From contig JAEWMQ010000065.1 of assembly GCA_023393125.1 (NCBI GenBank), positions 1 through 38,727 of the forward strand: 38,727 nucleotides of DNA. The letters run 5' to 3'. Under the pieces are notes generated by a model. The model searched no databases and was not told where the DNA came from. It saw only the letters and a program-made list of their open reading frames with translations. The DNA comes from Bacillota bacterium. Lineage in GTDB: Bacteria > Bacillota > Clostridia > Lachnospirales > Cellulosilyticaceae. Positions within the stretch are counted from its first letter, which is position 1. Every line of letters starts with the position of its first letter. The position numbers and the translations under genes were made by a program. Shown here one piece after another: positions 15,920 through 24,500 of the stretch.

Positions 15920-17515
15920 ATGATATTAGTAAAAGAAGCTATTAAGCAAGGAAAAACGAGCATGGGTATTGAGCTTGGTTCAACCCGTATTAAAGCTGTT
16001 TTGGTAAATGAAGAACATCAGCCTATTGCTTCAGGAAGTCATGAATGGGAGAACAAATTAGAAAACAATATATGGACCTATAGTTTAGAAGATATTTGGA
16101 AGGGTATACAAGGTAGCTACAGTGCACTTGTTCAAGAGGTCAAAGAAAAATATAATGTCACGCTTGAAACAATAGGAAGCATTGGTTTTAGTGGCATGAT
16201 GCATGGCTATATGGTATTTGATGACAAAGAGGAGCTACTTGTTCCTTTTAGAACCTGGCGAAATACGATTACACAAAGAGCATCTAAAGAACTTTCCGAG
16301 TTATTTAATTTTCATATTCCACAGAGATGGAGTATTGCCCATCTCTATGAAGCTCTATTAAATGGTGAAGACCATGTAAAAGATATTGCTTATATGACGA
16401 CTTTATCTGGCTATATACATTGGCAATTAACAGGAGAAAGGGTACTTGGTATAGGAGAAGCTTCTGGGGTGTTCCCTATTGATTCAAATACTAAAGATTA
16501 CGATTTTGAAATGATGAAACAATTTAATGAAAGGATTGCTTCTAAAAACTTTAAGTGGAAATTAGAGGACATTTTACCCAAAGTGTTAGTGGCAGGAGAA
16601 GAAGCAGGGGTATTAACTGAAGAAGGAGCAAAGTGCCTAGATGTAACAGGACATTTAAAACCAGGAAGCCTATTATGTCCACCAGAAGGGGATGCAGGAA
16701 CAGGTATGGTAGCAACTAATAGCATTGCTGAAAGGACCGGTAATGTATCTGCAGGAACATCTGTTTTTGCTATGCTTGTATTAGAAAAGCAGCTTTCTAA
16801 AGCTTATGATGAAATTGACCTAGTGACTACACCTACAGGGCATCCTGTAGCTATGGTACATTGTAACAACTGTACTTCAGATCTAAATGCATGGGTTGAT
16901 TTATTTAAAGAATTCACAGATAGTCTAGGGATTGATATTGATAAAAATAAACTATTTTCTCTTCTTTATAATAAGGCATTAGAAGGCGATGCAGATTGTG
17001 GTGGTTTATTAGCGTATAACTATTTTTCAGGTGAACATATTACACATCTATCAGAAGGAAGGCCTATCTTTTTAAGAACCCCGAATAGTAAGTTTAATTT
17101 AGCTAATTTCATGCGTGTGCATTTGTTTACAGCATTAGGTGCACTTAAAGTGGGACTAGATATTTTAATGAAACAAGAAAATGTAAAAGTAGATGAGGTT
17201 CTAGGTCATGGTGGGTTATTTAAGACCAAAGAAGTAGGACAAAAGATACTGGCAGCTGCTATGAACGTACCTATTTCTGTTATGGAAACAGCAAGTGAAG
17301 GTGGTGCATGGGGAATTGCTATCTTAGCAGGTTATATGAAAAATAAGGCGCAAGGTGAAACATTAGATAGGTATTTAAGTGATAAAGTTTTCTGTAAAGA
17401 GCAAGGTACAAAGATAGAGCCAAATTCCGAGGACGTAGCTGGATTTGAAACGTTTATTAAACGTTACATGGAAGGTCTAGCTATTGAAAAAGCAGCAGTA
17501 GAAGCACTGAAATAA
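15920..17515 (+). CDS. FGGY-family carbohydrate kinase, probable L-ribulokinase
   Basis: This is a 531-residue ATP-dependent sugar kinase of the FGGY family. The N-terminal half has the phosphate-binding start MGIELGSTRIKAVLV and the substrate-binding region IGFSGMMHGY. The C-terminal half has GNVSAGTSVFAMLV, VLGHGGLFKT and ASEGGAWGIAIL. It starts at ATG 15920 with AGGAGGGG upstream. Located between araA and araD with no terminator, it almost certainly phosphorylates L-ribulose. It does not read like classical E. coli-type AraB, which is longer (about 560) and has different signatures, so it may be a non-orthologous replacement, as known in some clostridia. I leave the symbol blank for that reason. 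Confidence 0.9.
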   Translation: MILVKEAIKQGKTSMGIELGSTRIKAVLVNEEHQPIASGSHEWENKLENNIWTYSLEDIWKGIQGSYSALVQEVKEKYNVTLETIGSIGFSGMMHGYMVFDDKEELLVPFRTWRNTITQRASKELSELFNFHIPQRWSIAHLYEALLNGEDHVKDIAYMTTLSGYIHWQLTGERVLGIGEASGVFPIDSNTKDYDFEMMKQFNERIASKNFKWKLEDILPKVLVAGEEAGVLTEEGAKCLDVTGHLKPGSLLCPPEGDAGTGMVATNSIAERTGNVSAGTSVFAMLVLEKQLSKAYDEIDLVTTPTGHPVAMVHCNNCTSDLNAWVDLFKEFTDSLGIDIDKNKLFSLLYNKALEGDADCGGLLAYNYFSGEHITHLSEGRPIFLRTPNSKFNLANFMRVHLFTALGALKVGLDILMKQENVKVDEVLGHGGLFKTKEVGQKILAAAMNVPISVMETASEGGAWGIAILAGYMKNKAQGETLDRYLSDKVFCKEQGTKIEPNSEDVAGFETFIKRYMEGLAIEKAAVEALK

Positions 17516-17527
17516 GGAGGGGACTAT

Positions 17528-18220
17528 GTGTTAGAAGTATTAAAAAAACAGGTTTTCGAAGCGAATATGGAGTTACTAAAGAGAGGTTTGGTTGTCTATA
17601 CTTGGGGAAATGTGAGTGGAATTGATAGGGAAACAGGTCTTATTGTGATTAAGCCAAGTGGTGTAGAGTATGAAGGAATGACAGAAGCAGATATGGTAGT
17701 CGTTGACTTGCAAGGGAATGTAGTAGAAGGCAAATACAAACCTTCTTCTGATACCCCTACCCATGTGTATCTCTATAATGCTTTTAAAGATATAGGAGGT
17801 ATTGTACATACTCATTCTAGAATGGCAACAAGCTTTGCACAAGCAGGTAGGGAGGTGAGTGCATTAGGGACAACACATGCCGATTATTTCTATGGTGCTA
17901 TACCTTGCACACGTGCGCTTAGAGAAGAAGAAATTCAAGGGGAATATGAAAAAGAGACAGGTAAGGTGATTGTAGAAACCTTCAAAGATATTGATCCTAT
18001 GTCTATACCAGCAGTACTTGTAAAAGAGCATGGTCCTTTTACATGGGGAAAGGATGCAACAGATGCAGTTTTTCATGCAGTTGTACTTGAAGAAGTATGT
18101 AAGATGGCCTTTAATACAAACTTACTTATGCAAACAGGCACAGCTGCTATGCAAAAGGCGTTATTAAATAAGCATTATCTAAGAAAACATGGTAAAGATG
18201 CTTATTATGGGCAGAACTAA
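17528..18220 (+). CDS. araD: L-ribulose-5-phosphate 4-epimerase
   Basis: This 230-residue class II aldolase-fold enzyme converts L-ribulose 5-phosphate to D-xylulose 5-phosphate and so feeds the pentose phosphate pathway. Motifs include YTWGNVSG, IKPSGVEYEGM, SSDTPTHVYLY and the zinc-binding HTHSRMATSFAQ, with a further His region at KEHGPFTWG. Length is typical (about 230). The start is GTG 17528, five bases after AAGGAGGGG. An ATG overlapping it at 17526 is out of frame and stops after two codons. It is the last gene of the ara operon and is followed by a strong terminator. Confidence 0.97.
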   Translation: MLEVLKKQVFEANMELLKRGLVVYTWGNVSGIDRETGLIVIKPSGVEYEGMTEADMVVVDLQGNVVEGKYKPSSDTPTHVYLYNAFKDIGGIVHTHSRMATSFAQAGREVSALGTTHADYFYGAIPCTRALREEEIQGEYEKETGKVIVETFKDIDPMSIPAVLVKEHGPFTWGKDATDAVFHAVVLEEVCKMAFNTNLLMQTGTAAMQKALLNKHYLRKHGKDAYYGQN

Positions 18221-18250
18221 TGGTCGAGTAATATTTAAATTGAGTAAATA

Positions 18251-18296
18251 ATAAAAGCACCTTGAATGTTTTTTTATCCATTTAAGGTGCTTTTAT
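18251..18296 (+). terminator. Terminator of the ara operon
   Basis: A 13-bp perfect stem (18251-18263 with 18284-18296), extended inward by five more pairs (one G-T), has a T-rich loop at 18269-18278. The right arm ends in CTTTTAT. It lies 30 bases after araD. Confidence 0.88.
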
Positions 18297-18483
18297 ATAA
18301 GTGGATTATAGAAAAAATACTAAAATTGGAGTTGAAGAATGAAAGATAAAATAGAAGTTAACTAAAGAATGAGATGTTGTTCTATATAAATATGCTATAA
18401 TTGTATAAAATAATAAAATATTATGAAAATATAAAATTGTAATACTAGTAAGGTGTTGTATGAGGTGAGAATAGGAGTGGCTT

Positions 18484-20109
18484 ATGATTAAGATATTTTT
18501 GGTGGAAGATGAATTTGCAGTGAGAGAAAGAATGAAAAAGAATATCAATTGGGAAGATAATGGATTTCTTTTAGTAGGAGAAGCTGGAGATGGAGAGATA
18601 GCTTATCCAATGATTCAGGAAACACAGCCAGATATTATCATTACAGATATTAAAATGCCTTTTATGGATGGCTTAGAACTTAGTAAGTTAATTAGAGAAA
18701 CCATGCCTCAAGCTAAAATTATCATACTCAGTGGCTATGATGAGTTTGAATATGCTAAGGAAGCAATTAGTATAGGCGTTATTGAGTATTTACTTAAGCC
18801 TATACCATCAAAAAAGCTTTTGGAATCTGTAAAGCATGTAGCAACCATTATTAATAAGCAAAGAGAGCAACAAAAGTTTTACGACAAGTATAAGCTAGAT
18901 GCTTACGAGAATGAAAAACAACAGAAAAAGCTATTTCTTAATGATTTAATTATTTTAAAGCTTCCAGTATCTGAACTAATTAAGAGAGGGAAGGAACTTT
19001 CTATTGAGCTCAATGCACCTAAATATAATATTTTACTAATAAAAACCTTTATTAAAGATAAAGAGATAAATAGCTATTGGAATAGCAACATGGATATAGG
19101 TAGAAAATTAGAAGATAAATTGCAGCAATCACAGGAATACATATTATTTGATCGGGAAGAAGAAGGATGGGCTATTCTTGTAAAAGGGGGAAATGGTAGC
19201 ATAAAGCTCTTAGAGAAGAAATGCATCACCCTTTTAGAAGAGCTCTTAAGTAAAGAAGAAAGCGTATCTTATTGTATTGGGATTGGACAAGAAGTTAATC
19301 GGCTAAGTGAACTTACTAGTAGCTTTGAGTCAGCTAGCAAGGCAATAGCCTGTAGCTATATTATGCCAAATAAAAAGGTTATTTATTATGAGCAGTTAGA
19401 GGAGTATGGCTCCATTAGAGAAGATGAGTCTATTAGTATAAAAAATATAGATATAACCAAGTTTGATAAGAAACCTATAGAGAGTTTCTTGCGAAATGGA
19501 TTAAGGAGTGAAATCGCTCATTTTAGTAAAAATTATTTTGAAGAGACGGGAATAGGCGCAGACTCTTTGATGTTTAGACAGTACATTATGATGAATATTT
19601 ATTTTAGTGTCATTACCTTTATTAAGCAACTAGGTTATAGTGAGGAATATATTGTAGAAGTATGCGGTGATTTTAAAGAGGTAACTACAGCTATTCAAAG
19701 TAAAGAAGGTACCAGAAAGGCACTGGAAAGCATTTTGAATCAGTCCTTACAATTTAGGGATATGGTATCTACGAATAAGTATAATTTACTCTTAGATGAA
19801 GCCAAGGAATATATTCGTGAAAACTATAGTATAGAGACTATTTCGCTCAATTCAGTAGCAGAATATGTAAATGTTAGTCCTAGTCATTTTAGTACAATTT
19901 TTAGCCAAGAGACGGGACAAACCTTTATTTCTTATTTAACTGAAATCAGAATGGAAAAGGCAAAGGAACTACTAAGATGTTCGAATATGAGAACGCTTGA
20001 GATAGGTTATACTGTAGGATATAAAGATCCACATTATTTCAGCTATTTATTTAAAAAAACTCAGCAATGTACACCTAAAGAGTATCGTAAGGCAAATAAG
20101 AAGGAATAA
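18484..20109 (+). CDS. AraC-type response regulator (YesN-like)
   Basis: This is a 541-residue two-component response regulator. The receiver domain (about 1-120) has the acidic pair in VEDE, phospho-acceptor Asp55 (IIITDIKMPFMDG), the SGYDEFEYAKEA segment and Lys105 (YLLKPI). A central region (about 125-430) of the YesN type follows. A C-terminal AraC HTH (about 438-537) has VAEYVNVSPSHFSTIFSQET and IGYTVGYKDPHYFSYLFKK. ATG 18484 follows ATAGGAGTGG. It is 23 bases before its partner kinase gene. It probably activates the YtfQ-type transporter operon that follows; this is inferred from order and from a direct repeat upstream of that operon. Confidence 0.95.
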   Translation: MIKIFLVEDEFAVRERMKKNINWEDNGFLLVGEAGDGEIAYPMIQETQPDIIITDIKMPFMDGLELSKLIRETMPQAKIIILSGYDEFEYAKEAISIGVIEYLLKPIPSKKLLESVKHVATIINKQREQQKFYDKYKLDAYENEKQQKKLFLNDLIILKLPVSELIKRGKELSIELNAPKYNILLIKTFIKDKEINSYWNSNMDIGRKLEDKLQQSQEYILFDREEEGWAILVKGGNGSIKLLEKKCITLLEELLSKEESVSYCIGIGQEVNRLSELTSSFESASKAIACSYIMPNKKVIYYEQLEEYGSIREDESISIKNIDITKFDKKPIESFLRNGLRSEIAHFSKNYFEETGIGADSLMFRQYIMMNIYFSVITFIKQLGYSEEYIVEVCGDFKEVTTAIQSKEGTRKALESILNQSLQFRDMVSTNKYNLLLDEAKEYIRENYSIETISLNSVAEYVNVSPSHFSTIFSQETGQTFISYLTEIRMEKAKELLRCSNMRTLEIGYTVGYKDPHYFSYLFKKTQQCTPKEYRKANKKE

Positions 20110-20132
20110 AGGTAAAAAGAGGGGGCACATAA

Positions 20133-21611
20133 ATGAAATGGAAATTTACGAGTATATCTTTGCGAACTAAGTTGAAGTTATTTATGTTTTTTATGCTTGT
20201 ACCTATGATATGTATGGTAATTTTCCTCATCATCAAACTAAGTACCTATACGGATAAATATACCCCTATTGTAAATGATGTCATGATTGCTAGTGAGTTT
20301 GATATGCGATTCAAAGAGCAAATTGATTATACAATGTATCGTATTGCCATTGGTTCAGATGAATACGAGGATTCGAATATTGAGCAAATTTTAAAAGAGA
20401 TGGATGATTATTTAGAACAGCTTAAGGAAGGTACTTCTCTAGAAAGTAATAAAAAGCAGGTAAGAATGGCTCAGCGTAATCTAACAATCCTAGAAAAGAG
20501 TATTTATAAGCTGATTGATAATTGTAAAGAAACAGGGCACTACGATGAAAATATGATTATTTTGGATAATGATATCTATGTTCTAACGAAGTTGATTACA
20601 GAAGAAATTAGAGAATATATGTACTATGAAGCCTTAGAACTTGAAAAGGTGAGAAAGGCTGTTGAGGCGGATATTGATACAACACTCAAAGTGATTTTCT
20701 GTATTTTGCTTGTGGTGTTAGGAATAACATGGCTATTAGTTATTGTGATTTCCGATAGTATCTCAAAACCAATTATGCATTTATGTGAAATTACAAAACA
20801 GGTGGGAACGGGGAATTTTACTATGCAAAAAATTAAGGGGGGAGGAGATGAGATTGCTACCTTGGAAAGTAGCTTTAATAATATGCTCGTTAAAATTAAT
20901 AAATTGGTAGATAACATTAAAAGTAAACAAAACACTTTAAGGATGGCAGAACTAAAGCTCCTACAAGCTCAGATTAACCCTCACTTTCTTTATAACACAT
21001 TAGATACGATTACTTGGATGGCAGAAGATGGAAAAAGTGATGAAGTAGTTGATTTGGTCTCGGCATTATCAGAGTTTTTTAGAGTAAGTTTAAGTAAAGG
21101 AAGAGATTACATTACCTTAAAGGAAGAAGAGAGTCACATTAGGAGTTACTTGCAAATTCAGCAGTTTAGGTATGCAGATATTTTAGAATATGAAATCAAT
21201 ATCCCCCAGGAACTGAGTGAATTTCCAGTTCTTAAGCTTACTTTGCAGCCTATTGTAGAAAATGCGCTTTATCATGGTATCAAGCAAAAAAGAGAAAAGG
21301 GTAAAATTATTGTAGAAGGTGAATATAGTAATCAAGCAATCTTATTAACGGTGAAAGATAATGGTATTGGTATGACAGAAGAAACCTTAGATAAGATGAG
21401 GAGAAGTATAAAAAAAGAAGGACCTATAACGTTAGATACAGGATTTGGATTAGCTAATGTCAATGAAAGGATACGCCTAAACTACGGTAAAGAATATGGG
21501 CTTAGAATTGAGAGTGAGTACAATGTAGGAACGACGATTACTGTACACCTTCCTATGAAGTCTTTAGAAAATGATTTAAAAGAAAAAGAAATAAATCCTA
21601 AAATAATATAA
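20133..21611 (+). CDS. Sensor histidine kinase (YesM-like)
   Basis: This is a 492-residue membrane sensor kinase. It has TM1 (about 15-37), an extracellular sensor region of about 145 residues, TM2 (about 185-208; VIFCILLVVLGITWLLVIVI) and a HAMP linker (about 209-262). The His_kinase domain carries phospho-acceptor His284 in QINPHFLYNT. The GHKL ATPase has N-box ENALYHGIKQ, G1 DNGIGM and GFGLANVNERIRLNYG. Unlike many YesM proteins it lacks a large Cache domain, so it may sense sugar through a binding protein. The start has AGAGGGGG upstream. Confidence 0.94.
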   Translation: MKWKFTSISLRTKLKLFMFFMLVPMICMVIFLIIKLSTYTDKYTPIVNDVMIASEFDMRFKEQIDYTMYRIAIGSDEYEDSNIEQILKEMDDYLEQLKEGTSLESNKKQVRMAQRNLTILEKSIYKLIDNCKETGHYDENMIILDNDIYVLTKLITEEIREYMYYEALELEKVRKAVEADIDTTLKVIFCILLVVLGITWLLVIVISDSISKPIMHLCEITKQVGTGNFTMQKIKGGGDEIATLESSFNNMLVKINKLVDNIKSKQNTLRMAELKLLQAQINPHFLYNTLDTITWMAEDGKSDEVVDLVSALSEFFRVSLSKGRDYITLKEEESHIRSYLQIQQFRYADILEYEINIPQELSEFPVLKLTLQPIVENALYHGIKQKREKGKIIVEGEYSNQAILLTVKDNGIGMTEETLDKMRRSIKKEGPITLDTGFGLANVNERIRLNYGKEYGLRIESEYNVGTTITVHLPMKSLENDLKEKEINPKII

Positions 21612-21676
21612 CTTTTATAATAAAAAAACAAACTTTTTAGATATACGACCCCAATAATCAAGCAATAACATAAATA

Positions 21677-21732
21677 ATTCAAAATTATTCAAAATATAGT
21701 CTGTATTTAGTTAAGGTATTTTTTCCTATAAT
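21677..21732 (+). promoter_or_regulatory. Candidate promoter and direct-repeat activator site upstream of the ytfQ-type operon
   Basis: TATAAT at 21727-21732 is a good -10. The expected -35 position (about 21704) reads TATTTA, which is weak and suggests an activator is needed. Just upstream, ATTCAAAAT occurs twice with ten-base spacing (21677-21685 and 21687-21695), the type of same-face direct repeat that AraC-type regulators bind. Binding is inferred. Confidence 0.4.
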
Positions 21733-21786
21733 AGAATTATAAATAATCCTTACTCAGCTATTAAAAATCACTAAGGGGGTAAAAAG

Positions 21787-22845
21787 ATGAAAAAGTTATT
21801 TACTATTTTATTAGGAGCTGTAATGTTCAGTACAATGTTAGTGGGCTGTGGTGGAGGAACAAGTGCTCCTAAAGAATCAGCGGCGGCAAGTAAAGCAGCA
21901 ACTCAAGAAGATGCCAAACAAGAAGATGCCAAAAAAGAAACAACACAAGCTGGAGATTTAATTACAATCGGTTTCTCACAGGTAGGTGCAGAATCAGACT
22001 GGCGTGTAGCCAATACTAACTCTATGAAAGAGACACTCTCAGAAGCAAATGGCTTCAAACTTATTTTTGCAGATGCACAGCAAAAACAAGAAAATCAAAT
22101 TAAAGCAGTACGTGACTTTATTTCTCAAGAGGTAGATGTTATTGTTATTGCTCCTGTTACAGAAACAGGTTGGGAAACAGTATTAGGGGAAGCAAAGGAT
22201 GCAGGTATCCCAGTTATTATTGTAGACCGTATGATAGATGTAACAGACAATGCTCTTTATACTTGCTGGGTAGGATCTGACTTCTATCAAGAAGGTGTAG
22301 ACGCTGTAAAATGGTTAACTGAATATATGAATGGCCTTGGAAGAGGTAGTGAAGAGCTTAATGTAGCTGTACTTCAAGGTACTATCGGTTCTTCAGCTGA
22401 AATTGGTCGTACAAAAGGCGTAAGAGATGAGTTAGGTAAATATAGCAATTACAAAATTGTTCTTGAACAAACAGGGGAGTTTACACAAGCTAAAGGTCAA
22501 GAAGTTATGGAATCTTTCCTTAAATCAGGAGAAGATATTGATATCCTAATTGCACAAAATGATAATATGGCTTTTGGTGCTATTGATGCACTTAAAGCAG
22601 TAGGTAAAGATCCAGCTCAAGATGTTATTATTGTATCTTTTGATGCAGTTAAAGCTGCTTTTGAATCTATGATTGCTGGTGATATGAACGTGTCTGTAGA
22701 ATGTAACCCACTTCATGGTCCACGTGTTGCAGAATTAGCAAAAGCAATTATGGAAGGTAAAGAAGTAGAGAAAATCCAATATGTAGAAGAAGGCGTATAT
22801 CCTGCAGAAACAGCAGCAGAAACTATGCCAAAACGTCAATATTAA
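21787..22845 (+). CDS. ytfQ: ABC transporter sugar-binding lipoprotein (YtfQ-like)
   Basis: This is a 352-residue extracellular binding protein of the periplasmic-binding-protein type I fold. It has a lipobox VGC (Cys21) and an Ala/Glu/Lys/Asp linker with a short duplicated QEDAK. The mature domain (about 58-350) follows E. coli YtfQ closely: ITIGFSQVGAESDWR, DAQQKQENQIKAVRDF, IAPVTETGWETVL and PVIIVDRMIDV. YtfQ binds galactofuranose, and related systems elsewhere carry arabinose (AraU of Shewanella, from memory). With araA-kinase-araD and arabinofuranosidase-type enzymes on either side, L-arabinose in furanose form is the most likely ligand; this is inference. AAGGGGG precedes ATG 21787. Confidence 0.93.
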   Translation: MKKLFTILLGAVMFSTMLVGCGGGTSAPKESAAASKAATQEDAKQEDAKKETTQAGDLITIGFSQVGAESDWRVANTNSMKETLSEANGFKLIFADAQQKQENQIKAVRDFISQEVDVIVIAPVTETGWETVLGEAKDAGIPVIIVDRMIDVTDNALYTCWVGSDFYQEGVDAVKWLTEYMNGLGRGSEELNVAVLQGTIGSSAEIGRTKGVRDELGKYSNYKIVLEQTGEFTQAKGQEVMESFLKSGEDIDILIAQNDNMAFGAIDALKAVGKDPAQDVIIVSFDAVKAAFESMIAGDMNVSVECNPLHGPRVAELAKAIMEGKEVEKIQYVEEGVYPAETAAETMPKRQY

Positions 22846-22894
22846 GAATATCTAGTTTTTAATATCAAAGATTTAAAATAGAGTCAGAACATAT

Positions 22895-22942
22895 AAGGTG
22901 TGAACCACGGAACCATCCAGGAGGTTTTGAAGTTCACACCTT
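22895..22942 (+). promoter_or_regulatory. Intercistronic stem-loop between binding-protein and ATPase genes
   Basis: An 11-bp perfect stem (22895-22905 with 22932-22942) encloses a 26-base loop with a smaller possible AACC/GGTT pairing. It is not followed by a T-run. Its position after the binding-protein gene matches the hairpin at 3808-3844 and suggests differential expression within the operon. Confidence 0.6.
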
Positions 22943-22961
22943 CTCTAATAGAGAGGTGAAA

Positions 22962-24500
22962 ATGATGAATATAAAAGAAAATAAAGAAGTACTTACCATG
23001 AGAAATATAAGCAAAAATTTTCCCGGTGTAAAGGCACTTGAGAGTGTGGATTTTACGCTTAGAGAAGGTGAGATACATGCTTTAATGGGGGAAAATGGTG
23101 CGGGAAAATCTACTTTAATTAAAGTACTAACAGGTGTTGAAGAGTTTGAGACAGGTGAAATACATATTACAGGTGAGCAAGGTACTATTATCAACAAGTC
23201 ACCTCAAGAAGCACAAGAAAATGGCATTAGTACAGTTTATCAAGAGGTTAATCTTTGTCCCAATCTTACTGTGGCAGAAAATATATTTATAGGTAGGGCA
23301 CCAAGAAAACATGGCCGCATAGATTGGAAAACTATGAATAATAGGGCAAAAGAAATGTTAAAAGCCCTTAATATTGAAATCGATGTAACAAAGGCACTAG
23401 AAAATTATTCCGTAGCCATCCAACAGATGGTAGCTATTGCAAGAGCCATAGATATTTCAGCAAAAGTTCTTATTTTAGATGAACCAACAGCGAGTTTAGA
23501 TGAACAAGAAGTAAAAAAACTTTTTAAAGTAATGAATCAGCTCAAGGAAAGAGGAATTGGCATTATATTTGTAACTCACTTCCTAGAGCAAGTCTATGAG
23601 GTGTGTGACCGAATTACTGTTCTTAGAAATGGAGCTTTAGTGGGTGAGTATAGGGTAGAAGAACTCCCACGTGTTCAATTAGTAGCTAAAATGATGGGTA
23701 AAGACTTTGATGATTTAGCAACTATTAAAAAGCCTAGTGAAGAAAATGTAGAGAAGATGCATCAAGAAATCCTTATAGAAGCTAAAACATTAGGCTGCCA
23801 TGGTAAAATTAAGCCTTTTGATCTAAAGATTCGTAAAGGTGAGGTTATAGGCTTATCTGGTTTATTAGGATCAGGACGTTCAGAACTTGCCCGTACCCTT
23901 TATGCAGCAGAAAAACCAGATGAAGGGACGCTAAAAGTAAAAGGAAATGGTGCTCATATGACAGCTCCTATTCACGCTATGAAAAAGGGAATGGCTTTTT
24001 GTCCTGAAAATAGAAAAGATGAAGGTATTATTGCAGATTTATCAGTAAGAGAAAATATTATTATAGCCCTTCAAGCTAAAAAAGGTCTATTTAAGCTCGT
24101 TAGCCGAAAAGAACAAGAGCAGTTTGCAGATGAATATATTAAAATGCTCCAAATCAAAACGGCTAGTCAAGATACACCAATTAAACAGCTTAGTGGAGGA
24201 AATCAGCAAAAAGTGATTGTAGCAAGATGGCTATTAACTCACCCAGAGTTTTTGATTTTAGATGAGCCTACTAGGGGAATTGATGTAGGGACTAAGACTG
24301 AGATTCAGAAATTAGTAGTGAAGTTAGCAGAAGAAGGAATGTCAGTCATGTTTATTTCATCTGAAATTGAAGAGATGCTTAGAACATGTACGAGAATGGC
24401 AATTTTAAGAGATGGCAGCAAGGTAGGAGAATTAGAAGAGCATGAGCTTTCACAAGAAAGTATAATGAAAGCTATTGCTGGAGGTGATAAACATGAGTAA
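22962..24500 (+). CDS. ytfR: ABC transporter ATP-binding protein, double ATPase (YtfR-like)
   Basis: This is a 512-residue cytoplasmic ATPase with two ABC domains, as in ribose/galactose-type importers. The first (about 10-245) has Walker A GENGAGKST (43-51), a signature replaced by NYSVAIQQMVAIARA (usual for this class) and Walker B VLILDEPTASLD. The second (about 260-500) has a degenerate Walker A, GLLGSGRSEL, typical of sugar-importer second domains, with LSGGNQQKVIVARWL and FLILDEPTRGID. ATG 22962 or 22965 is the start. Both follow GAGAGGTG (22951-22958), and a GTG at 22956 lies inside that site. Its last eight bases overlap the next gene. Confidence 0.94.
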   Translation: MMNIKENKEVLTMRNISKNFPGVKALESVDFTLREGEIHALMGENGAGKSTLIKVLTGVEEFETGEIHITGEQGTIINKSPQEAQENGISTVYQEVNLCPNLTVAENIFIGRAPRKHGRIDWKTMNNRAKEMLKALNIEIDVTKALENYSVAIQQMVAIARAIDISAKVLILDEPTASLDEQEVKKLFKVMNQLKERGIGIIFVTHFLEQVYEVCDRITVLRNGALVGEYRVEELPRVQLVAKMMGKDFDDLATIKKPSEENVEKMHQEILIEAKTLGCHGKIKPFDLKIRKGEVIGLSGLLGSGRSELARTLYAAEKPDEGTLKVKGNGAHMTAPIHAMKKGMAFCPENRKDEGIIADLSVRENIIIALQAKKGLFKLVSRKEQEQFADEYIKMLQIKTASQDTPIKQLSGGNQQKVIVARWLLTHPEFLILDEPTRGIDVGTKTEIQKLVVKLAEEGMSVMFISSEIEEMLRTCTRMAILRDGSKVGELEEHELSQESIMKAIAGGDKHE

